From Vicinamibacterales bacterium (GTDB taxonomy: Bacteria > Acidobacteriota > Vicinamibacteria > Vicinamibacterales > UBA2999): a stretch of DNA of 64,000 bases. Below the pieces are notes generated by a model that was not told where the DNA came from, ran no database searches, and worked only from the letters and a program-made list of their open reading frames with translations. Both the position numbers and the translations under genes were made by a program. The stretch is taken from the NCBI GenBank assembly GCA_041394705.1, contig JAWKHS010000014.1:1-64000 (forward strand), in the 5' to 3' direction. Below are positions 1-8,689 of this stretch, piece after piece (within the stretch, counting starts at the first letter, position 1; each line of letters begins with the position of its first letter).

Positions 1-1883
1 TCTTCGAGGTCGGCGACGTGGAGGAAGGCTTCAAGAAGGCCGATCTCATCCTGGACGAGACGCTCTACTCGCAGTCCACGGGCCACCAGCCGCTCGAGAC
101 GCGCACCGCCATGGCTTACTGGCAGGGCGGGAAGCTGTTCCTGCACGGGTCCACGCAGAGCGTCGCCCAGACCGTGCCGAACATCGCGCGCATGACGGGC
201 CTGAAGCCGGAAGAGGTCGTGCTCATCAGCGAGTTCACGGGCGGCGGCTTCGGCAGCAAGATCCCGGGCAGCCAGAGCATGGCCATCCCGGCGCTGATGT
301 CCAAGAAGCTCAACGGCGTGCCGTGCATGATGCGGATCACGCGCGAGGAAGAGCACTACATCGGGCGGGCCCGCGCGGGCCTGTTCGGCCGCGCCAGGAT
401 CGGCTTCCGCAAGGACGGCCGCATCGTGGCGATGGACTTCTACACCGTGCAGGACAACGGCCCCTACAACCCGCAGGGCGACTTCCGCTCCGCCGGGGCG
501 ATGGCGTCGCTCAACTTCCAGCCGGAGACGTTCCGCTGGCGCGGGATCTCGGTGCTCACCAACACGCCGCCGCGCACGTCGCAGCGGTCGCCGGGCGGCA
601 TGCAGATGAACGCCCTGCTGGACCCGATCATGGCCCAGGCCGCGCGCAAGCTCGGCGTGGACCACGTGGAGCTCCTGAAGATCAACGCCCCGGCGGGCAA
701 GGCGCCCTACGGGCCGCCCAATCCGCAGACCAAGAAGCAGTCCTACGTCACGCAGGCCAACGTCCGCGAGGCCCTCGACCAGGGCGCGCAGCTGTTCGGC
801 TGGGCGGAGAAGAAGGCCGCGCTCTCGGCGAGCAACCGCCGGGGGACGAAGGTGCGCGGCATCGGCGTCGCCGTCGGCCCCTACACCGCGGGCTCGATCG
901 GCTTCGACGGCCTGGCGATCGTGCGGCCCGATGGCAAGGTCGAAGTGCACTCGGGCATCGGCAACCTCGGCACCGAGTCGGTCATCGACTGCCAGCGTGT
1001 CTATGCCGAGGTGCTCGACACGCCGTGGGAGCAGTTCGAGGTGGTCTGGGGCAACACGAGCAAGGGCCTGCCCTGGTCGTGCGTGTCGGCCGGCAGCCAG
1101 ACCGTCCACGCCATGACCCGCGCGGCGCACGCCGCGGCCACGGACCTCAAGGCCAAGCTGCAGGAGGTCGCCGCGAAGATGCGCGGCGGGTCGCCGGCCA
1201 GCTACCGCGTCTCGAACGGACGTGTCGGGCCGCTCTCGTTCGCCGAGGTGGCGAAGAAGGCCGTCGAGCTCGGCGGCAAGTACGACGGGCACGAGGGCCC
1301 CGAGGACATCAACGTGTTCACGAAGAACGCGCTGAAGGTCGTCGCCGGCCAGGGGCTGGTCGGCGTGGCCAAGGACAACTACACGCGCGACGGCAACACC
1401 CACTCGTTCGTGGCGGGCTTCGCCGAGGTCGAGGTGGACGTGGAGACTGGCGCGTGGCGCATCGTGGAGTACACGGCCGTCGGCGACGTGGGCACGATCC
1501 TGCACCCGCGCAACCTCTTCGGCCAGACCTTCGGCGGCTCGATGCTCGGGATGGGCCACACGATCTCGCAGAAGTGGGTCTACGACAAGCAGTACGGCGT
1601 GGCGCTGGCGCGCCGCTTCCACCACAACAAGCCGCCGTCCATCATGGACATCCCGGCCACCGTCAAGATCGACGCCACCAACATCCCGGATCCCGAGACG
1701 CCGGTCGGCGCCCGGGGCATCGGTGAACCGCCGGTGGGCGCGGGCTGCGGGGCGGTCGCCGCGGCCCTCGTCAACGCCCTCGGCGACGAGGCGTTCCGCC
1801 GCTACCCGATGACGCCAGATCTGCTGCTGACGTCGATCGAATCCAAGACCTGGCAGCACAGCGCGCTCGTGGCGCACATCTAA
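1..1883 (+). CDS. Xanthine dehydrogenase-family molybdopterin-binding subunit (C-terminal part)
   Basis: This is the large, molybdenum-cofactor-binding subunit of a xanthine dehydrogenase/aldehyde oxidase-type hydroxylase. The gene enters from the left edge: codons are in frame from base 3, and about 627 residues are visible up to the TAA. The glycine-rich cofactor loop FTGGGFGSK is near residue 80. Near the C-terminus, GIGEPPVGAGCG contains the Glu that acts as base in this family. The FAD subunit starts 15 nt after the stop and a cytochrome b follows, so the enzyme probably feeds substrate electrons into the membrane. A 2Fe-2S subunit, if present, would lie upstream of the window. The substrate cannot be read from the sequence. 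The family call is firm. Confidence 0.93.
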   Translation, partial: FEVGDVEEGFKKADLILDETLYSQSTGHQPLETRTAMAYWQGGKLFLHGSTQSVAQTVPNIARMTGLKPEEVVLISEFTGGGFGSKIPGSQSMAIPALMSKKLNGVPCMMRITREEEHYIGRARAGLFGRARIGFRKDGRIVAMDFYTVQDNGPYNPQGDFRSAGAMASLNFQPETFRWRGISVLTNTPPRTSQRSPGGMQMNALLDPIMAQAARKLGVDHVELLKINAPAGKAPYGPPNPQTKKQSYVTQANVREALDQGAQLFGWAEKKAALSASNRRGTKVRGIGVAVGPYTAGSIGFDGLAIVRPDGKVEVHSGIGNLGTESVIDCQRVYAEVLDTPWEQFEVVWGNTSKGLPWSCVSAGSQTVHAMTRAAHAAATDLKAKLQEVAAKMRGGSPASYRVSNGRVGPLSFAEVAKKAVELGGKYDGHEGPEDINVFTKNALKVVAGQGLVGVAKDNYTRDGNTHSFVAGFAEVEVDVETGAWRIVEYTAVGDVGTILHPRNLFGQTFGGSMLGMGHTISQKWVYDKQYGVALARRFHHNKPPSIMDIPATVKIDATNIPDPETPVGARGIGEPPVGAGCGAVAAALVNALGDEAFRRYPMTPDLLLTSIESKTWQHSALVAHI

Positions 1884-1898
1884 GGGGAGCATCGAATC

Positions 1899-2918
1899 AT
1901 GGCTGTGATTCACGACATGATGTCGGCCTTCGAGCTGTTCCAGCCGGCCAGCGTGGACGACGCCCTGGGCCTGCTCGACCGCTACGGCGCCGACGCCTGG
2001 GTGATGGCCGGGGGGCTCGACAGCTTCGACTGGCTGAAGGACCGCATCCGCAAGCCGCGCTACGTGGTCGACCTGGGCGGCATCGAGGCACTGCGGGGCG
2101 TGAAGGCCTCGGGCGACGGCGTCGAGATCGGGGCGATGACGACCCTGACCGAGGTGGTCCGCGACCCGATGGTGCGCGAGAAGTTCGGCATCCTGGCGCA
2201 CGGCGCCGAAGCCGCGGCCTCGCCGCAGATCCGCAACCAGGGCACCATCGGCGGCAACGTGTCGCAGGACGCGCGCTGCTGGTACTACCGCGCGGGCTGG
2301 TCCTGCTACCGCGCCGGCGGGAACATCTGCTACGCGGACACGCCGACGGCCGTCAACCGCGAGCACGCGATCTTCGGCGCCGACCGCTGCGTGGCCGTGA
2401 ACCCGTCGGACACGGCGCCCGCCCTCATCGCGCTGGACGCGAAGATGGTCATCCGGTCCAGCGGCGGCGAGCGCGTCGTGGACGCGCAGGACTACTTCGT
2501 CGGCCCGGGCACCGACATCACCCGCCTCACGGCGCTGCAGCCTGGCGACCTCCTGGTCGCCATCCGCATCCCGGGCACCTGGGCGGGCAAGGAGTTCTAC
2601 ACGGAGAAGGTCGCCGACCGGAAGGTGTGGGACTTCCCGCTCATGAACGTCGCTTCGGCGATGATGCTCTCGGGCAACACCATCGAACGCGCCCGGATCG
2701 TCGTCAACGCCGTGGCGGCCCGGCCGATGCGGCTGGAGGCCGTCGAGGCCTTCGTGGCGGGCAAGCCCCGTAACGAGGAGACGGCGAATGCGGCGGGCGA
2801 CCTGGCGGTCCAGGGCGCGGTGCCGCTCAACCACAACGCCTACAAGATCCCGCTGATGCGCAACCTCGTGAAGCGCGCCGTTCGCGGAGGAGACAACGGA
2901 TGGGCATCGACTTCCTGA
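1899..2918 (+). CDS. FAD-binding subunit M of a xanthine dehydrogenase-family enzyme
   Basis: This 339-residue protein matches the CO dehydrogenase/xanthine dehydrogenase medium (FAD) subunit. The N-terminal FAD-binding half has VMAGGLDSFDWLK and the IRNQGTIGGNVSQDA loop; the C-terminal half is the CO_deh_flav_C-like domain. Between them is a Cys-rich stretch (RCWYYRAGWSC, then NICYA, then DRCVA) unlike plain subunit M proteins. It recalls the extra 4Fe-4S loop of 4-hydroxybenzoyl-CoA reductase beta subunits, but the spacing differs, so a cluster is only a possibility. The start follows the Mo subunit by 15 nt and the end overlaps the cytochrome b gene by 19 nt, which supports one transcript and one complex. 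Confidence 0.92.
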   Translation: MAVIHDMMSAFELFQPASVDDALGLLDRYGADAWVMAGGLDSFDWLKDRIRKPRYVVDLGGIEALRGVKASGDGVEIGAMTTLTEVVRDPMVREKFGILAHGAEAAASPQIRNQGTIGGNVSQDARCWYYRAGWSCYRAGGNICYADTPTAVNREHAIFGADRCVAVNPSDTAPALIALDAKMVIRSSGGERVVDAQDYFVGPGTDITRLTALQPGDLLVAIRIPGTWAGKEFYTEKVADRKVWDFPLMNVASAMMLSGNTIERARIVVNAVAARPMRLEAVEAFVAGKPRNEETANAAGDLAVQGAVPLNHNAYKIPLMRNLVKRAVRGGDNGWASTS

Positions 2919-3754
2919 CCCGGGGCATCAGCCCCTGGGGCCAATCGGTCTTCACACACATCTCGTGGGACCTGCTCTGGGTGTCGTTCTTCGCGGCCGT
3001 GGTGTTCCTCGGCGCGCACGCGGTCTACATGCTGCTGTCGGCCCGCACCAAGCGGCCGGCGGCCGAGGTGGACGCGCTCGAGGCGAAGCTCCCAGGCCTC
3101 CCGGCGAAGATCCAGCGGCACAGCGGCCCCGCCCGCATGTTCCACTGGGTGATGGCGGCGGCGATGTTCACGCTGCTCTTCACGTCCTTCCTGCCGATCG
3201 TGGGCGTGAAGTTCGCGTGGGTGCAGTGGCACTGGATCGCCGGCGTGGTCCTCACGGCCTCGATCCTGTTCCACGTCGTGCACGCCACCTTCTTCATGGA
3301 CTTCTGGTCGATCTGGGTCGGCCCGAAGGACATCCCGGAGCTGAAGTCCGAGATCATGCGCGAGCTCGGCAAGGAGGTCAGCGGTCCGAAGGCGGCGAAG
3401 TATCCGCTCGGGAACCGGCTGTACCACCTCGCGCTCGTCGTGACCGGCCTGCTCGCCACGGGGACGGGCCTTTTCATGATGAAGAAGGTGCAGACGCCCT
3501 TCTACACGCGCGACCCCTACATCCTGAGTGACATCGCCTGGGGCTGGATGTACGTGGGCCACGGCGTGGCGGGCGTCGCCCTGGTGGGCCTCACCATGGC
3601 GCACGTCTACATGGCCATCCGGCCCGAGAACTTCTGGATCACGCGCTCGATGCTGTTCGGATCGATCACGCGCCGGGAGTATCTCCAGCACCACGATCCG
3701 GCCCGCTGGCCCGTGCCGGGCTCCGCGCCGGTCGGCGGCCGTCCGTCCGAGTAG
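2900..3754 (+). CDS. Membrane cytochrome b (formate dehydrogenase gamma / b561-like)
   Basis: This 284-residue integral membrane protein has about five hydrophobic segments. His residues sit in the segments in the manner of dihaem b-type anchors: MFHWVM, WHWIAG, FHVVHA, GHGVAG and MAHVYMAI. The family passes electrons between a soluble dehydrogenase and the quinone pool. Its start lies 19 nt inside the FAD subunit gene and has a GGAGG ribosome site, so translation is probably coupled. The position in the operon suggests it anchors the Mo-FAD hydroxylase and links it to respiration. That coupling is inferred; the cytochrome b call is well supported. Confidence 0.88.
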   Translation: MGIDFLTRGISPWGQSVFTHISWDLLWVSFFAAVVFLGAHAVYMLLSARTKRPAAEVDALEAKLPGLPAKIQRHSGPARMFHWVMAAAMFTLLFTSFLPIVGVKFAWVQWHWIAGVVLTASILFHVVHATFFMDFWSIWVGPKDIPELKSEIMRELGKEVSGPKAAKYPLGNRLYHLALVVTGLLATGTGLFMMKKVQTPFYTRDPYILSDIAWGWMYVGHGVAGVALVGLTMAHVYMAIRPENFWITRSMLFGSITRREYLQHHDPARWPVPGSAPVGGRPSE

Positions 3755-3756
3755 CC

Positions 3757-4167
3757 GTGACGGCCCGCGAGGACATGGCGGCCCGATGCGACCGCATCGA
3801 GGAAGCCTACGAGTTCATGCTCGCGTATGCGGCGCAGGGGCTGGCGAGCGACGCCGGCTCCTCCGCCGGCGCGCAAGTGCGCCAGTTCCTGTCGCGCCTC
3901 GACGAGTCGCTGTCCGGACTCGCTGACGCGGTCCGGGCCGTGGTGGCGGCCGAGCGCGCGGACGACGCCGCGCCCTACGCCGCGTTCATCGACGTGCTGG
4001 ATCGCGACGCCATTGCCGCGCAGGCGGCCGTGCGCATGGTGCTGGCCCAGCCCGGCATCAGCTCGCAGATGGTGGACAACCTGAACGCGTCCATCCACCT
4101 GCGCGCGCTCCTCACCGACGTGTTCCTCGTGGACGAGGTGCTGAAGCCCCTGCCCGCCCAGGCCTGA
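3757..4167 (+). CDS. Hypothetical protein, last gene of the Mo-hydroxylase operon
   Basis: A predicted 136-residue soluble, mainly helical, acidic protein with no signal peptide or Cys residues beyond one near the N-terminus. I do not recognise a family. It starts with GTG two bases after the stop of the cytochrome b gene; an ATG at codon 7 is an alternative start. The tight spacing puts it in the same transcript, so it may help assemble or regulate the hydroxylase, but no motif supports a specific role. A perfect hairpin 24 nt after the stop probably ends the operon. Confidence 0.7.
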   Translation: MTAREDMAARCDRIEEAYEFMLAYAAQGLASDAGSSAGAQVRQFLSRLDESLSGLADAVRAVVAAERADDAAPYAAFIDVLDRDAIAAQAAVRMVLAQPGISSQMVDNLNASIHLRALLTDVFLVDEVLKPLPAQA

Positions 4168-4186
4168 TCGGCGGCCGGCGCAATCG

Positions 4187-4303
4187 ACCGAGGCGGTCCG
4201 ACCGGACCGCCTCGTGTCATGTACGGGTCAGGACCGGGACCGCAGCACGGTCACCATGGCCGACACGCTCTGCGGACACAGCGTCCCGGCCGCAGCATCC
4301 TTC
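4187..4303. repeat. Direct repeat, copy A: relic of an HD-GYP gene 3' end
   Basis: This stretch matches 6561-6674 almost throughout: the hairpin, CGTACGGGTCAGG-like core, and the last ~25 codons of the minus-strand HD-GYP gene. Read on the minus strand it still encodes KDAAAGTLCPQSVSAMV...RS with a TGA at 4228-4230, the same position as the real gene's stop, plus a 6-nt insertion. Homology ends near 4303, where the signal peptide of the next plus-strand gene begins. Confidence 0.8.
4191..4212 (+). terminator. Hairpin terminator after the Mo-hydroxylase operon
   Basis: AGGCGGTCCG pairs perfectly with CGGACCGCCT around a tiny loop. There is no U run, which is common in GC-rich genomes. A related hairpin at 6565-6586 lies in the second copy of the repeat. 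Confidence 0.65.
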
Positions 4304-6527
4304 TCGCGTTCGCCACCTGCCTGTTGCTCGCGCTGCGCCTCGCCCTGGCGGAGGCGCAAACGACATTTCCGGCCAATGCCGCGTCGCTCGGGGCGATTCC
4401 CGACGGTGGCAGCGCGACGGTGTACACCCGGCGCGCCTCGCGCGTCACGTTCTTTCGTCACCGGAATCACGCTCGTGCAGTCGGTGCGGATCTCGATGAG
4501 CGATCAGCCCGTTCCACCCATGGAGCGGCGATGTGACGGCCACGCTGATTGCGCCGGATGGCACGTCGCACGTCGTGTTCGGGCGGCGCGGCGCGACGAC
4601 GGCCACTGGGAAGGGCGCGGGATCGGACCTGGCCGGTCCCTATGAATTCAGCGATCAGGCCACCCTGGACTTCTGGGCCGCGGTCGGGTCGCCGGTGCCG
4701 GCCGGGCACTACCGCACCGTGGAAGCCGGAGGCGCCGGCGCGACGGGCGCGCAGACGCTGATGAATCCGGTGTTCGCGAACCGCGGCGGCAACGGCACGT
4801 GGACGCTCCGGTTCGTCGATGGCTGGCAGGGCGACACGGGGACGGTGTCCGCGGCCTCGCTCACGCTGACCCCCGTGCCGTTCACCTCGGCCACGCCCTC
4901 CACCCTCGGCGCGATTCCCGATGGTCCGAGCAACACTTGCATGACCAACGGGCCGCCACGCATCGTCGAGTTCCCGGTCTCCGGCAAGGTCGGCCCGGTC
5001 GTGTCGGTGGCCGTGAGCGCGTCGCTGACGCACGCGTTCGTGGGCGACGTCACGGCCACGTTGGTCGCTCCGAACGGGACGACCTCCCATGTCCTGTTCG
5101 GATACACGGGCGCCACCTTCCAGGGGAGTTTCGGAGACGACTCGGACCTCTCTGGCATCTACACGTTCCTCGACGCCTCCCTGGGCAACTGGTGGACCGC
5201 CGCCGCGGCCGTCAGCTCGGTGACGCCGATCCCGTCGGGGGAGCTACCGCACGCTCGCAGATCGGGGATTCGGCGCGACCGGCGCATTGACCTCGATGAA
5301 CCCGGTGTTCGCGGGCACCGAGCCCAACGGCACATGGCTCCTGCGACTGACGGACGGCTGCAATAGCGATGCGGGCTCCGTCATCGGCGCGGAGATCGTC
5401 GTCACCACGAGCGGCGTGGCGTCGCCGCCCACCGGGTCGCCGACGCCTACGCGACCGCACACGCGACGACGCTCTCGGTGCCGGCGCCGGGCGTGCTCGG
5501 CAACGATGTCGCATCGGTCGGCGGGGGCACCCTTCACGGCGGCCCTGGTCACCGGGCCGCGCACGGCACACTGACCCTGAACGCCAACGGGTCGTTCTCG
5601 TACACACCGGCGATCGGCTTCACGGGCGCCGACAGCTTCACCTACCGGCCGGTGAACGCCGGGGGGCCGGGGAGCACCGCGACCGCCAGCATCAGCGTCG
5701 CGGCGCCGATCTCGGTGCAGCCGCCGACGGCGTTCCGGGTGGACGACGTCGCCGGCAGCCAGGTGACGCTGCGGTGGGATCCGCCCGCCGCGGGCCCCGC
5801 GCCCACCGGCTATCTCATCGAGGGCGGCGTGATCCCGGGCACCACGGCCGGATCCATCCCGGTCGGCCCCGTGCCCTTCCTGAGCTTCGCGGCGCCGAGC
5901 GGCTCGTTCTTCCTGCGCGTGAAGTCGCTGAACGGCGGTAGCGCGAGCGCCGCCTCGAACGAGGTCCCGCTGCACGTGCACGCCGCCGTCGCTCCCAGCA
6001 CTCCCGGCAGCGTCACCGGCCTGGCGAATGGCAGCAGCGTGGCGCTGGCGTGGAAGCTGAGCTACGGCGGCGGCGAGCCGACGGGCGTGATCCTCGACGT
6101 CAGCGGCGCGGCCGTCGCGTCGGTGCCGCTCGGGCCGGTCGAGTCGTTCGCGTTCAACGGCCTGCCCGCCGGCACCTACACTTTCGCGGTGCGGGCCACG
6201 AATGGCGCGGGGACCAGCGGAGCCTCGGCGCCCGTGACCCTCACCTTCCCCGTGGGCTGCAGCGGTGCGCCGGCGTCCCCGCGGAACTTCCTGTTCTTCA
6301 ACGTGGGCAGCACGCTCCACCTGGTCTGGGATCCGCCGGCGTCGGGCCCCGCCGCGACGGCCTATCAACTCAACGTATCCGGCGTGTTCAACGGCGCGGT
6401 GCCGGTCGGCGCCGCCCGCAGCCTGAGCGCGTCGGTCCCCTCGGGCTTCTACTCGGTGAGCGTCACGGCGCTGAACCCGTGCAGCGCCAGTGCGCCCACG
6501 GGAATCCAGACGGTCGTCGTGCCCTAG
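4219..6527 (+). pseudogene. Secreted P-domain / cadherin-like / Fn3 protein with several frameshifts
   Basis: Read across frames, this encodes one secreted protein. It has a hydrophobic signal segment (SILLAFATCLLLALRLALA), two copies of a proprotein-convertase P-like module (each with LGAIPDG, GDVTATL and MNPVFA...NGTW), a tandem-type cadherin-like module (APGVLGND ... GSFSYTPAIGFTGADSF) and about three Fn3-like modules to the end. The frame changes near 4455, between 4500 and 4520, near 5235 (five Gs where ccg-tcg-ggg-agc needs four) and near 5430. At least four lesions mean it is either decayed or badly sequenced. The N-terminal codons from 4219 overlap a relic of another gene (copy A repeat), so the original start may be lost. 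Such proteins are usually exported adhesion or protease-associated factors; no catalytic domain is seen. Confidence 0.75.
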
Positions 6528-6560
6528 CGCGGCCGGTCCGTCGGCGGCCGATGGATTCGA

Positions 6561-6674
6561 TCGGAGGCGGTCCCACGCGGCCGCCTCGTGTTGCGTACGG
6601 GTCAGGCCCGCAGCACGGCCACCATGGCCGCCACGCTCTGCGCACAGAGCGCCCCGCCGGCGGCGTCCTTCAGG
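6561..6674. repeat. Direct repeat, copy B (terminator plus intact HD-GYP 3' end)
   Basis: This is the intact counterpart of 4187-4303. It contains the hairpin, the stop codon region and the last ~24 codons of the HD-GYP gene. The two copies flank the broken P-domain gene. Confidence 0.8.
6565..6586. terminator. Shared hairpin terminator between convergent genes
   Basis: AGGCGGTC pairs with GGCCGCCT (one G-U pair) around CCACGC. It lies between the plus-strand P-domain gene end (6527) and the minus-strand HD-GYP stop (6602), so it can serve both. It is the copy B counterpart of the hairpin at 4191. Confidence 0.6.
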
Positions 6675-7969
6675 AGCATCTCGATCACGCGCTCCTTCGC
6701 GAGCCCGGCGCGGTACGGACGATCCGAGAGGAGCGCGTCGGTCACGTCGGCCACGGCCAGGACCCGCGCCGAAGGGCTGAGCGCCGCGCCGGGGAGGCCG
6801 CGATGGTAGCCGCGGCCGTCGAGCCGCTCGTGGTGCGCGGCGGCGTCCTCGGCCAGTTCCGCGAAGACGGGCACGGCCTCGAGGATCTCGAGCGTGAAGC
6901 CCGTGTGCGCCCGCATCGCCTGCCACTCCGCCGCCGTCAGCGTGCCCGGCTTGTCGAGGACGGCGTTGGACACGCCGAGCTTGCCGATGTCGTGCAGCAG
7001 CGCCGCCCGCCGCAAGCGGACGAGACGGTCGGACGTGAAGCCGAGGTGGGCGGCGGCGGCCACGGCGTACTCCGCCACACGGCGCGAGTGGTCGTGCGTG
7101 TAGGGGGACTTGGCGTCGATGACGCCGGCGAACGCCTCGACCACGCGATCGAGGCGCGCGGCGTCGGCCACGACGAGCGCCGGGGCGGGCGCAGCGTCGT
7201 GCAGGAGCCGGAGTGGCTCGGCGCCCCCGAGATGGCGCCAGAAGTGGGCGTCGTCGCAGAGGGACGCCGCGAGATCCGCGAGGGCCGGCGAGAACCAGCG
7301 CCGCCGCCGCTGCCGGGCGACACGCCGCGCCGCCTCGACGCCCCCTTCCTGCCAGAAGATCTCCAGCACCTGCGCGATGCCGATGATCTGGGCGTGGATG
7401 GGGATGCCGTCGCCGCGCAGGCCGTCCGGCTGCCCGCCGCCGTCCCAGTGCTCGTCCATCCAGCGGATGGCCGCCGCCGCGGTGGCCGACAGGCCCACGT
7501 CGAGGGCGATGGCCGCGCCGCGATCGCAGCGGATGGCGAAGAGCTCGCGCTCGGCCCGCGGACCGGCCGCGGCGAGCGACGCGAGGCGGCGCAGCCGGGG
7601 CCACCACCGTTCGCCCCTGCCGGCGTACTCAAGGCCGTAGCGAATCTTCTCCGGCCACCGCCGCCAGTCCGTCAGCCACACCGCCCGCTTGGCCGGATGG
7701 TCGTCGCCGCCGAAGAGCTGGTGGACCCGCGCCGCGTTGCTGGAACACCCGGCATCCTTCAGCAGGAGCGCGTGGAACAGGTCCGATCGGGCGGCCTCGT
7801 CGAGGCCCATCCGCTGTCCCAGGCGCATGCCGATCAGGCACGATCGCACCGCGTGGCCCTTCGGGTGCCCCTCGGTGATGTCGAGGGCCCGCGACAGGCC
7901 GGCGATGACGTCCATGACGGGGACGGAGGGCCCGGCGACGGGCGCGGCCGAGGCGGCAGGTGTCGCCAC
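6602..7969 (-). CDS. HD-GYP domain protein (probable cyclic-di-GMP phosphodiesterase)
   Basis: This is a 455-residue cytoplasmic protein built of two HD-related halves. The N-terminal half (about 15-230) has only partial motifs (LFHALLLKDAG, HPAKRA, MDEHWDGGGQPDGL). The C-terminal half (about 270-445) is a full HD-GYP domain: THDHSRRVAEYA, LLHDIGKLGV and HHERLDGRGYHRGL. HD-GYP domains hydrolyse cyclic-di-GMP. The GYP triad reads GYH here, a common variation. No sensor or receiver domain is attached, so input may come through the degenerate half. The gene runs convergent to the broken P-domain gene, and its 3' end is duplicated at 4187-4303. Confidence 0.85.
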   Translation of the reverse strand: MATPAASAAPVAGPSVPVMDVIAGLSRALDITEGHPKGHAVRSCLIGMRLGQRMGLDEAARSDLFHALLLKDAGCSSNAARVHQLFGGDDHPAKRAVWLTDWRRWPEKIRYGLEYAGRGERWWPRLRRLASLAAAGPRAERELFAIRCDRGAAIALDVGLSATAAAAIRWMDEHWDGGGQPDGLRGDGIPIHAQIIGIAQVLEIFWQEGGVEAARRVARQRRRRWFSPALADLAASLCDDAHFWRHLGGAEPLRLLHDAAPAPALVVADAARLDRVVEAFAGVIDAKSPYTHDHSRRVAEYAVAAAAHLGFTSDRLVRLRRAALLHDIGKLGVSNAVLDKPGTLTAAEWQAMRAHTGFTLEILEAVPVFAELAEDAAAHHERLDGRGYHRGLPGAALSPSARVLAVADVTDALLSDRPYRAGLAKERVIEMLLKDAAGGALCAQSVAAMVAVLRA

Positions 7970-8086
7970 GCGCCCAGGTGCAGCAAGAGCGGTGCCTTGC
8001 GCGCTCTGACCTGGGCCTTCGCGCCGGGGCGCGCCGGGGCCGGCGGCGGGCCGTCCGTGAGGTGCCGATTCGTGGCGCCGGCGCCC

Positions 8087-8524
8087 CTAGACGGTCGCGA
8101 CCTTCTCGACGACGAAGAAGTTGTTCTCGGTCTCCTGGATCGTCACCTCGACCCGGTACGCGAGGCCGCGATCCGGGTACTGCCGGCGGATGAGATCCAC
8201 GACGTGGTCGTACACGTAGTGGGCCACGTTCTCGACGCTCGGCCCCTTCCCCTTCATCACGACGATGCCTTCCGGCTCGAACAGCGCCGGGTTCATGAAC
8301 GTGGCATCCGATTCGACGACGAGGATCTTGTGGTCCAGGTCGCGCATCACCTTCTTGATGCGACCGAAGTCCAGCGACATGTCGAGATCGTCGCGGGGGA
8401 ACGCCTCGGTCGAGATCGCGACGGTGCCCCGCCACGTGTGGCCGTGGACGAACCGGCACTCGCCCGGGTAGCCAAGCTGCCGGTGGCCGGTATGGAACTT
8501 GGCGTGAACGATGATCTTTTCCAT
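8087..8524 (-). CDS. queD: 6-carboxy-5,6,7,8-tetrahydropterin synthase (QueD/PTPS family)
   Basis: A 145-residue protein of normal QueD length. The family turns 7,8-dihydroneopterin triphosphate into 6-carboxytetrahydropterin for queuosine and other deazapurines. Zinc ligands and the catalytic Cys are visible: FHTGHRQ gives the first His, and CRFVHGHTW gives Cys plus the HxH pair. LDHKIL and the late Glu in IQETENN complete the site. I chose the ATG at 8524 (MEKIIVHAKF). Translation could extend upstream to 8632, but that part is Arg/Pro-rich low-complexity sequence with no homology. No other queuosine genes are nearby, so it appears to be a single-gene locus. Confidence 0.88.
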   Translation of the reverse strand: MEKIIVHAKFHTGHRQLGYPGECRFVHGHTWRGTVAISTEAFPRDDLDMSLDFGRIKKVMRDLDHKILVVESDATFMNPALFEPEGIVVMKGKGPSVENVAHYVYDHVVDLIRRQYPDRGLAYRVEVTIQETENNFFVVEKVATV

Positions 8525-8689
8525 GCGGTCGGCGGGCCGGCGCGCGGGGCGTCCCGGCCGGGCGCCGGCGCGGGTCCGGGACCGCACGCGGGTGCGCGGC
8601 CCCGCACGCGGCGGCTGGCGGTATCGTAGCACGCAGGCGGCTGACCTCCGGTCCCGAGACGCGCCTGTTTCTGCTATCGTCGCGGGGCG

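Noticed and set aside
6463..8629. Long open frames overlapping the HD-GYP and QueD genes in other frames
   Set aside because: They are Arg/Ala-rich, with no motifs, and are produced by the high-GC third codon position of the real genes.
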